The notes below the pieces were generated by a model. The model saw nothing but the letters and a program-made list of their open reading frames with translations, searched no databases and had not been told where the DNA came from. This document shows positions 12,054 to 20,886 of a stretch of 64,000 bases of DNA, piece after piece. The position numbers and the translations under genes are program-made. Origin of the DNA: Roseateles subflavus (lineage in GTDB: Bacteria > Pseudomonadota > Gammaproteobacteria > Burkholderiales > Burkholderiaceae_C); assembly GCF_030285365.1 (NCBI RefSeq), contig NZ_JASVDS010000001.1, forward strand, positions 868,001 through 932,000, in the 5' to 3' direction. The first letter of the stretch is position 1. Every line of letters starts with the position of its first letter.

Positions 12054-12476
12054 ATGCTGAAGTCCCTGTTCCTCGGCCTCTGCGGCCTGTCGATGGCCGC
12101 GCCGTCCCTGGCCCACGCCTCCCCCGCCGCCTCCGCGCCAGCCGACGGCGCCAGCGCCGCCGCGCTCCCCTGGATCCACGTCGAGGCCCAGGCGCCGCTG
12201 CGCGTGCAGGTGCGCCTGCTGCCGATGGGGTTCAGCCAGGGACGCGACACGCCGGTCTACACCGGCTACCGGCCCCAGCTGCGCTTCCCCGACCATCCCG
12301 CGGGCACGACCTGCGCGCTGAGCATCCCGCCCGGCGTCGGCGGCGAGCTCAAGCCCGGCGAGACCGCCGAGGCCTCCGTCAGCTGCCTGGACGCCCTGAA
12401 GCTGCGCGACGACCGCCGGCAGTTCCAGATGTTCCAGGGCGGGCGCCTGGTGGGCGAGGGGCAGGTCTTGCCCTGA
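12054..12476 (+). CDS. Secreted small protein resembling EF-Tu domain III
   Basis: A 140-residue protein with a clear signal peptide (residues 1-21, ending LAHA) and an Ala/Ser-rich linker to ~residue 42. The remainder aligns by eye with the C-terminal beta-barrel (domain III) of elongation factor Tu. VQVRLLPM replaces AEVYVLSK, QGRDTPVYTGYRPQLRF replaces GGRHTPFFNGYRPQFYF, the IPPGVGGELKPGE turn matches LPEGVEMVMPGD, and GGRLVGEGQV matches GGRTVGAGVV. There is no GTPase domain, so it cannot act as a translation factor; a periplasmic binding or inhibitor role is possible but unproven. Two cysteines (TTCAL and SVSCLD) flank the turn and could form a disulfide. It ends 3 bp from the convergent gene at 12480. 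Confidence 0.75.
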   Translation: MLKSLFLGLCGLSMAAPSLAHASPAASAPADGASAAALPWIHVEAQAPLRVQVRLLPMGFSQGRDTPVYTGYRPQLRFPDHPAGTTCALSIPPGVGGELKPGETAEASVSCLDALKLRDDRRQFQMFQGGRLVGEGQVLP

Positions 12477-12479
12477 CCC

Positions 12480-14009
12480 TCAGCGCAGGCTCAGGCTCCC
12501 CGTCTTCCACCCGGCGTCCGCCCAGCGTTGGAAGGGGCCCAGCTGCTGGGCCTCGCCGCTGCGGCGCTGCACCGCGAGCGTCGGCAGGTCCACGACCTCG
12601 AAGCTGCGGGCGCTGTAGCGGCCCTCGGCGCGGGACTCGCGCACCATCAGCAGCTGCTGGCCGCCGGGCACCCAGCCGGCGAACTCGGCATAGCCCAGGC
12701 CCGGATTGGCGGCGGCCGGGGGCAGGACGTCCAGGCGCCAGCCCTGCGGCGTGGCGCGCAGCACCCACAGCTCGCGCCAGGACTCGGTCGGCTGCACTGC
12801 CAGCACGGCGGCGTTGCCCTCGCGGTTGACGCTGAAGGAGGCCGTCTGGATCAGGCCGTAGCTGCAGTGGCGCAGCAGGGCCTCCTTCGCCTTGGCGGAC
12901 TGCAGCAGCAGGCACTGGTCGCCGTCGGCCCCAGGCACCACGCGCAACTGCAACTCGTCGTTGCCCCGGCGCCAGCTCATCGGCGCGTTGCCGGCGGGCA
13001 GGGCCTGCCAGCGCACGGCGTTCACGCGCATGGCGGCGTCGTTGGCCAGCGGCTGGTCCTCATCGGCCAGTTCGGCGGCTTGCAGGCGCGCGAGGGCCTG
13101 CAGGGCGCGCGCACTCGCGGCCTGTGAGGGCGTGGCGGCCGCCGCATCGGGCTGGCGGGCCAGCGCGTAGGCGAGGCTGCTCCAGACGCCGGCCTGCCGC
13201 ATCGCCAGGCGGTTGCGCCAGATCGGCGCCAGGCCGGGGGCCTGCACGCGCCCCAGGATGTCGGCCCGCCACAGGTCCCGCTGCAGCTTCTGCGCAGGCG
13301 TGGCGGCGGGGTTCTGACAGTCGCCCCGCGTCAGGGCCAGGGCGGCGCGCACCTGCTGCTCGGGCGTGCTGGCGGGCAGGGCCAGCACGCGGCGGAAGAC
13401 CTCGCCCTCGTAGCAGATCTGCAGGCTGCCGGCCTCCCGCTCGAAGCTCTGGAACTTCAGGCCGTAGCGCGCCGCCACGTCCAGCTGCGCGGCGAGCTGC
13501 GTGTCCGTCGAGGTTTGCGGGGTGTCGAGCCGGGCGGCATTGCTGCGCGAGGCGCGGTCGGCCAGCCGTTCGGCCAGCGTGCCCAGCGCGTCGAGCGCCT
13601 CGACGCCACCGGGGCCCGCCATCTGCTCGGCGCGGGCCTGCTGCACATAGGCCGCGGCGAGGCCCAGGCCCAGGGACTCCGCCCCCGGCTGCAGGCGCAC
13701 CAGGCGCAGGGCGGCCAGCAGCGCGGCGGGCTCGGCGGCCGGGCCGTCCAGGGGCAAGACCTGACCCTTGCGGACGAAGCCACCGCGCTCGCGGCGGTAG
13801 TCGTAGACTTGGTAGTAGTCGAGCCGCTCGCCGCGGATCTCCACCGCCTCGCCGCGCCACAGGGCGGCCTGCGAGGGGGCGGCGTCGCGGGCGGCGGCGC
13901 GCAGGGCGGCCTGGTCCTGCAGCACCAGGGCCGTGGCGGCGTGGGCGTGCGGGGGCTGCAGCAGGGCGGCGGCGGCGGCCAGGGCGGCGGTGGTGAGCGT
14001 CGTTCGCAT
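12480..14009 (-). CDS. Secreted hypothetical protein with N-terminal SH3-like region
   Basis: A 509-residue exported protein with a signal peptide in residues ~1-24 (AHA cleavage). Residues ~25-85 (ALVLQDQAALRAAA, then LDYYQVYDYRRERGGFV) have the look of a bacterial SH3-like domain. The middle is helical and Ala-rich with a single CYEGEVFRR segment. The C-terminal third is beta-rich with repeated Trp-containing strands, perhaps part of a propeller-like fold. No catalytic motif was recognised. It lies 44 bp upstream of nothing else on its strand except the SPFH gene (15337-14054), so the two may be co-transcribed. The function is unknown. Confidence 0.8.
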   Translation of the reverse strand: MRTTLTTAALAAAAALLQPPHAHAATALVLQDQAALRAAARDAAPSQAALWRGEAVEIRGERLDYYQVYDYRRERGGFVRKGQVLPLDGPAAEPAALLAALRLVRLQPGAESLGLGLAAAYVQQARAEQMAGPGGVEALDALGTLAERLADRASRSNAARLDTPQTSTDTQLAAQLDVAARYGLKFQSFEREAGSLQICYEGEVFRRVLALPASTPEQQVRAALALTRGDCQNPAATPAQKLQRDLWRADILGRVQAPGLAPIWRNRLAMRQAGVWSSLAYALARQPDAAAATPSQAASARALQALARLQAAELADEDQPLANDAAMRVNAVRWQALPAGNAPMSWRRGNDELQLRVVPGADGDQCLLLQSAKAKEALLRHCSYGLIQTASFSVNREGNAAVLAVQPTESWRELWVLRATPQGWRLDVLPPAAANPGLGYAEFAGWVPGGQQLLMVRESRAEGRYSARSFEVVDLPTLAVQRRSGEAQQLGPFQRWADAGWKTGSLSLR

Positions 14010-14053
14010 GATCGATCGTTCCTGTGTGGGGGGTGTTCAGTCGCTGGGCCGGC

Positions 14054-15337
14054 TCATTCGCCGCCTTCGGTCTGAGCGTCCTCGCGCTTCACGCGGGCCC
14101 GCGTCTCGGCCTTGCCGCCGAGCAGGGTCTTGCCGATGAAGCCGCCATCGGCCGGGGGCGGGGCGATGATGACCTGCACCTTGTCCGAGAGCTTGTCGGC
14201 CATGGCCTTCTGGATCAGCAGCGGGTGCTGGCTCAGGAGCGCGCCCTCGGCGGACATCTGCTCCAGGCTCACCTTGCCCAGGCGGCCCTGGCGGTAGGCC
14301 TCGGCGTCGGCCAGCTTCTCGCGGGCCTTGGCTTCCCCTTCGGCCTCGATGCCGCGCGCCTGCGCCGAGCCCTCGGCCATGCGCACGCGGGCCACGCGCT
14401 CGGCCTCGGCCTCCAGCTGCCGCTGCTCGACCTGGCGCTGCTTGAAGGGCAGCACGTGCTTCATCGCCTCCTCCTGGGCCTTGGCGGCGATGACCTGCTC
14501 GCGGCCGGCGGCCTCGGCGGCGGTCTCGCGGCGGATCTTGTCGGCGGCGGCCTCCAGCTCGGTCTGCTTGACCTTCTTCTCCTGCTGCTCGAGCGTGTAG
14601 CGCATCTTCTCGGTGGCCAGGCCTTCGGCCAGCAGGTTCTCCAGGCCGGCACGGTATTCCTGCGGCAGGTCCACATTGCCGATCTGCACGCTGTGCAGCA
14701 CGATGCCGTCGGCGGCCAGCTTCTTGCGCAGCTCGGTTTCCAGAGCCTGCTGGATCTCGGCGCGCTGGCTGGAGAAGATCTCGCGCACCGTGTGGCTGGC
14801 GATCTGGCGGTAGATCACGCCCTGCAGCACGGGGTCGATCAGCTCGCGCTCGATGTGGTCGGGCAGGCTGCGGGCCAGCTGCGGCAGGCGGGTCTGGTCG
14901 ACGCCCCAGCGCAGGGTCAGCGCCATTCCGAGGGAGAGGCCTTCCACCGACTGCAGCGGTGCCGGGCCGTCGGCGCGGGCGAAGGCGGTGGGCTGGTAGC
15001 TGCGGTCCTGCTGGGGCAGGGTGCGGATCTCGTGGAGGCCGGGCAGGCGAAACAGGCTGCCGTCGCGGGCCTGGGTCACGCCGCCGGTGAGCGTGTTGGT
15101 GCGCAGCGCGACCTCGCCGCGAGGCACGGGATAGAAGGGCGGGTGCAGCGCCAGGGCCGTCACGGCGGCGATGCTCACGCCCAGGGCCAGCAGCAGCGGG
15201 GCATGGCGCAGCAGGCGGGCGCCCAGGGCGGGCTTCGCGCCTTCATGGGCGGCGGCGGCCTCGTAGTCCTCGACGAAACGGGTGTTCAGCGCGTCGTCGT
15301 CGGCGCGGTGGTCGGTGCCGGGGGTGTGCTCGTTCAT
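14054..15337 (-). CDS. SPFH/band-7 (prohibitin-like) membrane protein
   Basis: A 427-residue SPFH-domain protein. A cytoplasmic N-terminus of ~45 residues precedes one membrane segment (~residues 46-66). The SPFH domain follows (~70-235; YPVPRGEVALRTNTLTGGV to GNVDLPQEYRAGLENLLAEG), then a long charged coiled coil (~240-365) rich in Ala/Glu/Lys with the family's EAEGEA pattern. Such proteins oligomerise into rings or cages and organise membrane proteases or microdomains. AGGAG lies 8 bases before the ATG at 15337. No NfeD or protease partner is adjacent. It is followed by the secreted hypothetical gene on the same strand and is divergent from the response regulator at 15504. Confidence 0.88.
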   Translation of the reverse strand: MNEHTPGTDHRADDDALNTRFVEDYEAAAAHEGAKPALGARLLRHAPLLLALGVSIAAVTALALHPPFYPVPRGEVALRTNTLTGGVTQARDGSLFRLPGLHEIRTLPQQDRSYQPTAFARADGPAPLQSVEGLSLGMALTLRWGVDQTRLPQLARSLPDHIERELIDPVLQGVIYRQIASHTVREIFSSQRAEIQQALETELRKKLAADGIVLHSVQIGNVDLPQEYRAGLENLLAEGLATEKMRYTLEQQEKKVKQTELEAAADKIRRETAAEAAGREQVIAAKAQEEAMKHVLPFKQRQVEQRQLEAEAERVARVRMAEGSAQARGIEAEGEAKAREKLADAEAYRQGRLGKVSLEQMSAEGALLSQHPLLIQKAMADKLSDKVQVIIAPPPADGGFIGKTLLGGKAETRARVKREDAQTEGGE

Positions 15338-15490
15338 GGTGCAGCTCCTGGTGCGGATCAGGGTCGGGGCCCTGTGTGGATCGATGTCTGCAGTGTTCGG
15401 CGACGGGGGCGGAGGGCGCCAGGGCGGCGGCGGGGCAGTGTGCTCACGGCGCGGAAGAAAGCTTCACAGGGGGCGCCGCCGGGCCCTGCC

Positions 15491-15496
15491 GATAAT
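15491..15496 (+). promoter_or_regulatory. Candidate -10 box GATAAT
   Basis: GATAAT ends 7 bases before the response-regulator ATG at 15504. This would place transcription start at or next to the start codon (leaderless). No clear -35 is present at 17 bp. Confidence 0.4.
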
Positions 15497-15503
15497 CGGG
15501 CGC

Positions 15504-16199
15504 ATGAACAAAGTCGCCGTCATCGAGGACGACCGCCCGACCAGCGAGCAGCTGGCCGGCTGGATCCGCGCCGCCCGCCCCGAGCTGCAGGTGGACCAGT
15601 GGTTCGACCGCGACAGCGCCGAGGCCGCGCTGGCCCGCGAGTCCTACGCCATGGTGGTGCTGGACATCGAGCTGGGCCGCGAGCGCCATGCCGGCGTCGC
15701 CCTCATCAACGCGATCAACAAGCTGCACCAGGGCACGCCGGTGCTGGTGGTCTCGGCCATGCCGGCGGCCATCTACCGCGGCATCATGAAGGCGCTCGAT
15801 GCCTGGGACTACCTGCAGAAGACGAGCTTCGACGAGGCCGAGTTCACCGAGACCTTCCTCGACATCCTGCGCGCCGCCCGCGCCCGCGCGCCGAGCCCCG
15901 TGCCGGACACCGCCACGGCTCTGCAGCTGGACCCGCTGTGGCAGCGCAGCCCGCTCTGGAAGGGGCAGCGCATCAACCTGCCGCTCACCGCGCAGCGCAT
16001 CCTGGCCACGCTGCACCAGCGTGCGCCGGAGGTCGTGAGCTACGAGGATCTGTTCGATGTGGTGAAGAGCGGCCGCACGCGGGACAACGTCCGCAAGCAC
16101 GTCTCCACGCTGCGCGAGGCGCTGCGCGAGGTCGACCCGGCCTTCGACGCGATCGAGAACGTGCCCATGCGCGGCTTCCGCTGGGCGGGCCCGCGGTGA
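15504..16199 (+). CDS. OmpR-family response regulator
   Basis: A 231-residue two-component response regulator. The receiver (~1-120) has acidic residues IEDD (D9, D10), the phosphoacceptor D54 in VVLDIELG, a Ser in VVSAM and the conserved Lys in LQKTSF. The C-terminal winged helix (~150-230; LTAQRILATLHQRAPEVVS, RDNVRKHVSTLREALRE and a beta hairpin ending MRGFRWAG) is of the Trans_reg_C type. The ATG at 15504 begins the conserved receiver. The partner kinase starts 7 bp downstream. Target genes are unknown; the divergent SPFH gene is a candidate. Confidence 0.93.
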   Translation: MNKVAVIEDDRPTSEQLAGWIRAARPELQVDQWFDRDSAEAALARESYAMVVLDIELGRERHAGVALINAINKLHQGTPVLVVSAMPAAIYRGIMKALDAWDYLQKTSFDEAEFTETFLDILRAARARAPSPVPDTATALQLDPLWQRSPLWKGQRINLPLTAQRILATLHQRAPEVVSYEDLFDVVKSGRTRDNVRKHVSTLREALREVDPAFDAIENVPMRGFRWAGPR

Positions 16200-16206
16200 G
16201 CGGCCG

Positions 16207-18330
16207 ATGAAGCTCGGCCCGGTCGAACTCCCGGCCCTGCCCGTGCCGCGCCTGGGCCTCGCGGCCTTCCGCCGCCGCCTGGTGGTGCACCTGGCCTTCG
16301 CGCTGCTGGTGGCCGCCACGCTGGGCCTCGCGCTCACGGTGCTGCAGGACCAGAAGCAGCGCAGCTACCAGCGCTACGAGCAGGGCTTCCGGCAGTCGCT
16401 GGCCGAGATCACGCTGCAGCTGCGCCATCCGGCGGGCCAGCTGGCACTGCTCAACCCGGGCCTCGGGCCGGGCGACGGGCAAGGCCTGGCCCCCGTGCTG
16501 CTGCCCTTCTCGGCCATCGACTTCGACGACCAGTACAAGGCCCTGCGCGCGGTGGAAATGGCCGGCTGCGGCCTGCGCTGGCCCGGCGGCGCGAGCCTGT
16601 GCGCGGCGGTGGGCAGCAATGCCTACGCGGGCGGCTTCGTCTATCTCGTGGGCAGCCTGGATGCCGGGCCGCTGCAGTCCCGCCAGATCGGCCAGGGGGC
16701 GCTCGCCGGCGTGCACCGCCTGCGGGTGAGCCTGGACTACCGCGGCCAGCACACGGTCTGGACGGCGCCCTACGAGGCGGCGCGCGCCGACGAGGGCCCG
16801 GCCCAGCAGCGGGGCCGCCTCACCGGCTTCCTGGCCGACACCGACTCGCTCGAGCGCCAGGCCCGCCCGCAGCGGGAGTTCCGCGGCTGGCTGTGGCGCG
16901 AGGGGCCCTGCGCGAAGGAGGGCGACGCCGAGGGGCCCTGCGCGCGGCGCACGGTGTTCTCCGTCCGCCTGCCGGTGGAGGCCTTCAAGACGGCGCTGTT
17001 CGAGCGCGGCGCCCAGGCCTGGCCGCCCCATGACCTCGAGCAGCTGCGGCTGCGCGTGCAATTGCTCGGCCCGGCCGACGAGGCCGGCGCCACGCCGCGG
17101 CTCTTCGACAGCACCCGGGCCGGCGCCGCCGTGGCGCTGTCCCTCGACCGCCTGGGGGCGGGCCTGCAGGCCGGGGAGACGCTGCAGATCGAGCGCCTGG
17201 GCGAGCGCGCGCAGGTCATCGCCGAGCGGCGCGGGGCCGAGATCGGCGATGCGCCGCTGCCCTGGCTGAGCCGCCTCATCCGGCGCCTGCCCGTCGACGT
17301 GCCGGTGGGCGACGCGCGCCTGCGCCTGCAGGCCCAGGACGAGGTGATCACCGCCGCCGGGCGCTACCGCCTCACGCTGCAGGGCGACCTGCGCAGCCTC
17401 GACCGCCAGCTCGCCCGCGAGGCGCGCAGCCTGCTGTGGCTGGTGGCGGCCATGCTCGCGGCCATCGCCTTCGCGTGGCTGCTGGTGGAGCTGGGCCTGA
17501 TCCGGCGCATCACCGTGCTCACCCGGCGCGCGGCGGCGGTGTCCTACAACATGCAGGACCCGCGGGCGGAGCAGCGCATCGGCGAGCTGGACGTGGCGGA
17601 CCTCAAGGGGCGCGACGAGCTGGGCATCCTGGCCGGCACGCTGCAGGCGCTGCTGGAGCGCGTGAAGGACGGCCTGCGCCGCGAGCAGCTGCGGGCCGAG
17701 CGCGAGCGCGAGATGTGGCATGCGGTGGGGCACGAGATCATGTCGCCGCTGCAGTCCCTGATGGTGTTGCATGGCGGCGCGGACGACCCCAGCCACCGCT
17801 ACGTGCAGCGCATGCAGCAGGCCGTGCGGGTGCTCTACGGCACGGCGTCCCCCAGCGAGGCGCTGGAGGCCGCGGACCTGCAGCTGGAGACGCTGGACCT
17901 CGCGCAGTTCTGCCGCGAGGTGGTGGCCAACGCGCCGCATGCGGGCATCGACGGGGTCGTGCTGGCGGGCGAGGCCGAGGCACCGCTGCCGGTGCGCGGC
18001 GAGGCCTACGCGCTGGAGGACGTGGTGACGCACGTGCTGCGCAATGCCCAGCGCTACCGCGAGGCGGGCACGCCCATCACGCTCACGCTGGCGACCGAGG
18101 ACGGCTTCGCGCGGCTGGGCATCCACAACCGCGGGCCGGCCATCGCGCCGGACAGGCTCACGCGCATCTTCGAGTACGGCGTCTCCGACCTGCCGCCCGA
18201 TGCCGGTCCCGAACGCCGGGGCCAGGGCCTGTTCGTGGCCCGCAGCTACCTGGCCAAGATGGACGGCCAGATCGAGGCCCGCAACGAGGACGGCGGCGTG
18301 CGCTTCTGGCTGCGCCTGCGCCGGGCCTGA
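16207..18330 (+). CDS. Two-component sensor histidine kinase
   Basis: A 707-residue membrane kinase that pairs with the regulator 7 bp upstream. The first TM is at ~28-48, then a large periplasmic sensor (~50-410) with one internal repeat (GPCAKEGDAEGPCARR) and cysteines. A second TM lies at ~418-440, followed by a HAMP-like linker and a HisKA helix with the phosphoacceptor in AVGHEIMSPLQS. The ATP-binding domain has N box HVLRNAQRY and a G1 box HNRGPAI, in which the usual Asp is Asn and the second Gly is Ala, then a G2 region RRGQGLFVARSYL. Asn at G1 occurs in some kinase subfamilies, so it may still be active. The ligand is unknown. Confidence 0.9.
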   Translation: MKLGPVELPALPVPRLGLAAFRRRLVVHLAFALLVAATLGLALTVLQDQKQRSYQRYEQGFRQSLAEITLQLRHPAGQLALLNPGLGPGDGQGLAPVLLPFSAIDFDDQYKALRAVEMAGCGLRWPGGASLCAAVGSNAYAGGFVYLVGSLDAGPLQSRQIGQGALAGVHRLRVSLDYRGQHTVWTAPYEAARADEGPAQQRGRLTGFLADTDSLERQARPQREFRGWLWREGPCAKEGDAEGPCARRTVFSVRLPVEAFKTALFERGAQAWPPHDLEQLRLRVQLLGPADEAGATPRLFDSTRAGAAVALSLDRLGAGLQAGETLQIERLGERAQVIAERRGAEIGDAPLPWLSRLIRRLPVDVPVGDARLRLQAQDEVITAAGRYRLTLQGDLRSLDRQLAREARSLLWLVAAMLAAIAFAWLLVELGLIRRITVLTRRAAAVSYNMQDPRAEQRIGELDVADLKGRDELGILAGTLQALLERVKDGLRREQLRAEREREMWHAVGHEIMSPLQSLMVLHGGADDPSHRYVQRMQQAVRVLYGTASPSEALEAADLQLETLDLAQFCREVVANAPHAGIDGVVLAGEAEAPLPVRGEAYALEDVVTHVLRNAQRYREAGTPITLTLATEDGFARLGIHNRGPAIAPDRLTRIFEYGVSDLPPDAGPERRGQGLFVARSYLAKMDGQIEARNEDGGVRFWLRLRRA

Positions 18331-18400
18331 GGCAGGGTCTCAGGTCGCGCCTGTCATGGGGCGATTCATTCGGGGGACTTGCGGCCCAGGCCCCGCCGCG

Positions 18401-18406
18401 CACAAT
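18401..18406 (+). promoter_or_regulatory. Candidate -10 box CACAAT
   Basis: CACAAT ends 7 bases before the ATG at 18414 with no ribosome-binding sequence between. This is the same near-leaderless layout as the response-regulator, argS and thiL starts. Confidence 0.3.
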
Positions 18407-18413
18407 GCGGGGC

Positions 18414-19139
18414 ATGAGTGATACCGCCCCCCACCGTTCCCACGCCCTGGCCCTGCTGCCTGACAAGGGCGTGCCCAATCTGCTGTTCCTGCTCTTCCAC
18501 GGCGCCGGGGCGGACGCCACGCAGATGCGGCCGCTGGCCCACGCGCTGCGCGGCCAGTACCCGCAGGCGGCCGTGCTGGCCCTGACCGGTCCGCAGCCCT
18601 ATGACCTCGTGCCGGGCGGTGGCAGCGGGCTGCAGTGGTACTCGCTGGAAGGGGCCGATGACGAGAACCACGCCCGCCGCGTGGCCGAGGCCCTGCCGGA
18701 CTTCATCGCCCTGGTGCGGGCCTGGACCGAGCACTTCGAGCTGCCCTGGCAGCAGGTGGCGCTCGGCGGCTTCTCGCAAGGGGCCGTGATGGCGCTGGAG
18801 GCGGTGCAGGCCGAGCTGCAGCTGGCGGGCCGCGTGATGGCCTTCGGCGGCGCCTACGCCACGCTGCCCGAGCATGCGCCGCAGGAGGTCACCGTGCACC
18901 TGCTGCACGGCCAGCAGGACGGCGTGCTGCCCTACCAGGACCAGGTCCAGGCCGCCAAGCGCCTGGTGGCGCTCGGAGCCGACGTGACGGCTGACGTGCT
19001 GCCCGAGATCGGCCACGAGCTGCATCCCGAGCTCATTGAGCGAGCCCTGCAGCAGCTGCGCACCTTCGTGCCGGCGCGCATCTGGCGGGCCGCCCTGCAG
19101 GCCGCCGAGGAGCAGGGGCTCCAGGCGCCCCCGCAATGA
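18414..19139 (+). CDS. ypfH: Esterase/carboxylesterase, phospholipase-carboxylesterase family (YpfH-like)
   Basis: A 241-residue alpha/beta hydrolase closely resembling E. coli YpfH, a short-chain esterase. The features are LLFLLFHGAGADATQM (oxyanion loop), the nucleophile elbow GGFSQGAV (Ser), the acid in HGQQDGVLP (Asp) and the His in IGHELHPE. The short C-terminal helix (FVPARIWRAAL) is typical of the group. There is no signal peptide, so it is cytosolic. The open frame runs further upstream as a shadow of the kinase gene; homology and a -10-like box place the start at 18414. Its stop overlaps the start of the next gene by 4 bp (ATGA), so the two are translationally coupled. Confidence 0.92.
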   Translation: MSDTAPHRSHALALLPDKGVPNLLFLLFHGAGADATQMRPLAHALRGQYPQAAVLALTGPQPYDLVPGGGSGLQWYSLEGADDENHARRVAEALPDFIALVRAWTEHFELPWQQVALGGFSQGAVMALEAVQAELQLAGRVMAFGGAYATLPEHAPQEVTVHLLHGQQDGVLPYQDQVQAAKRLVALGADVTADVLPEIGHELHPELIERALQQLRTFVPARIWRAALQAAEEQGLQAPPQ

Positions 19140-19894
19140 GCGTCGCGCGGCGCCTGGTCCTGGCGGCCGCGCTGCTGGCCGGCGCGGGCCTGAGTGCCGC
19201 CCAGCCCGCGGCGTCCGCCGCCGCGAGCGGCGACGCGCTGCCGCCCGTCGACGTGCTCTTCCAGGACCGCCCGCCCTACTACGCCCCCCAGCCCGGCAAG
19301 CAGCCGCCGGAGGGGCTGGTGATCGAGCCGCTGCGGCGCGGGCTGGAGCACAGCCGGGTGCCGCACCGCTGGGTGCTGACGCCCGCCGTGCGCCAGTTGC
19401 TGATGGTGGAGAGCGGCCAGCATCTGGCCTGCGCCGTCGGCTGGTTCCGCAACCCGGCGCGTGAGGCCAAGGGCCAGTTCAGTGCGCCGCTCTACCGCGG
19501 TCAGCCCCTGGCCATGCTCGCTCGCCGCGATGCGCCCCTGCGCGAGGGCATGAGCCTGCGCGAGGCCATGGAATCCCCGGCCCGCCTGCTGGTGAAGCAG
19601 GGCTATTCCTATGGCCCGGAGCTCGACGCGCTGATCGCCATGCGCACCGGCGAGCTGGCCCGTGGCACCGGCGAGGTCACCCAGCTCCTGCGCATGCTGC
19701 AGGCCGGCCATGCCGACTGGATGCCGGCTTCCCCCGAGGAGGTGCAGGTCCAGCTGCAGCGGGACGGCCAGCGGGCACAGACCCTGCACCTGCTGCACTT
19801 CAGCGACGCCCCGCCGCCGCAGGCCCGGCACCTCTACTGCAACAAGGCCGTGCCGGCGGCCTGGCTCGAGCGGCTGAACGCGGCGCTGCGCTGA
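19136..19894 (+). CDS. Periplasmic substrate-binding-like protein
   Basis: A 252-residue exported protein with a signal peptide in residues ~1-27. The body has the layout of a SBP_bac_3-type binding fold: VDVLFQDRPPYY near the N-terminus (a typical ligand-site start), EGLVIEPLRRGLE, a central lobe with ACAVGWFRNPAREAKGQFSAPLYR, and a C-terminal YCNKAVPAAWLERLN. Proteins of this type often lack a transporter and act as sensors or orphan binders. The start codon overlaps the esterase stop (ATGA at 19136-19139). No permease is nearby. The ligand is unknown. Confidence 0.82.
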   Translation: MSVARRLVLAAALLAGAGLSAAQPAASAAASGDALPPVDVLFQDRPPYYAPQPGKQPPEGLVIEPLRRGLEHSRVPHRWVLTPAVRQLLMVESGQHLACAVGWFRNPAREAKGQFSAPLYRGQPLAMLARRDAPLREGMSLREAMESPARLLVKQGYSYGPELDALIAMRTGELARGTGEVTQLLRMLQAGHADWMPASPEEVQVQLQRDGQRAQTLHLLHFSDAPPPQARHLYCNKAVPAAWLERLNAALR

Positions 19895-19910
19895 GCGCGG
19901 CCGACCGGGC

Positions 19911-20789
19911 TCAGTGCGGGGCCTGCTGCTTGCGGCGCAGCTGCGCTTCCACGAGGGCCTGCACGCGCGGCGATGCGCTCATCGGAGGCTCCGAACCGAG
20001 CAAGCCCTGCAGCATCTGCCCGAAGCCCTGCTGGCGCTGCGGGTCCTTCGCGGCGGTCTGCCGCCAGGCTTCGCGGTAGAGGGCGGCGTCCTCCTCACCC
20101 AGGCCCCAGCGTGCGGGCGTCGCGGCCAAGGACATCAGGGCCAGCGCGTCGCCGGCCTCGGCATCGCGCTTCAGGGCCTCCACGATCACCGCGGGCACCG
20201 GCTCCTGCAGCGTCAGGTCGGCGGCATAGCTGGCGGCCGCGCCCAGGGCGCCGTTCTGCGCCGCCTTCAGGAGCAAGGGGCGCTTCAGCGCGCTGACGGC
20301 GGGGGTCACTGTCTGGCAGCGGCGCTGCTCCGTCTGCACCCAGTCGATGGTCTTGAGCCAGCCTGCCGCGCGTCGGGGGTCCTGGTCGGCGTCGCGGGCG
20401 GCGAACACGCCCTTCACGTGGCGATCGATGTCCCGGCAGCGCGAGATGTCCTGCGCGGCCTGGAACGCGTCGGTGGCGCTGCCTTGGTCCAGCGCGTGCT
20501 GGATCCGCGGGGCATAGCCCTCGGCGCCGATCTCGGGCGTCGAGGAGGCCGCTGGCGGTGCCATCGGTGTCGCGTCGCGGCGCTCGACCTGCGGGACAGG
20601 GGCAGGGGCTGGGACGGCAGGCGGCTTCGCGGGGGCTTCTGGCGCCTGAGGCATGGGCGCGATCGGGGCCGGTGTGCGGTCGAGAAGGCGCGGACCGGCG
20701 ATGCCGACGAGCAGCACCAGGCCCGCGATGCCCAGGACGCCGGTCAGGCGTCGCGAATGTCGGACAAGGGCGTGTCGAACGCGTTCCAT
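19911..20789 (-). CDS. Membrane-anchored hypothetical protein, first of a local family
   Basis: About 292 residues. A short basic N-terminus precedes one TM segment (~residues 17-35; GVLGIAGLVLLVGIAG), a Pro/Ala-rich linker (~36-85), then an all-helical periplasmic domain (~90-290) with Sel1/TPR-like spacing (DAFQAAQDISRC, RRCQTV, LLLKAAQNGALGAAASYA, DAEAGDALALMSLAA). It resembles the gene at 23829-24821 in layout (N-terminal anchor, linker, helical domain with the AAQxxxxRC pattern). A lux-box-like palindrome and a -10/-35 pair lie upstream. An ATG at 20843 with GGAGAG 11 bases upstream is an alternative start. The function is unknown. Confidence 0.75.
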   Translation of the reverse strand: MERVRHALVRHSRRLTGVLGIAGLVLLVGIAGPRLLDRTPAPIAPMPQAPEAPAKPPAVPAPAPVPQVERRDATPMAPPAASSTPEIGAEGYAPRIQHALDQGSATDAFQAAQDISRCRDIDRHVKGVFAARDADQDPRRAAGWLKTIDWVQTEQRRCQTVTPAVSALKRPLLLKAAQNGALGAAASYAADLTLQEPVPAVIVEALKRDAEAGDALALMSLAATPARWGLGEEDAALYREAWRQTAAKDPQRQQGFGQMLQGLLGSEPPMSASPRVQALVEAQLRRKQQAPH

Positions 20790-20886
20790 GAGCCGGCCTG
20801 GGTGGTGGACATTGCAGGGACCGACAGGGCCGAGCGCAGCCATGTCGCGGTGATCTCTCCATGGCGCTGGATCACGGAGGCCGCGG

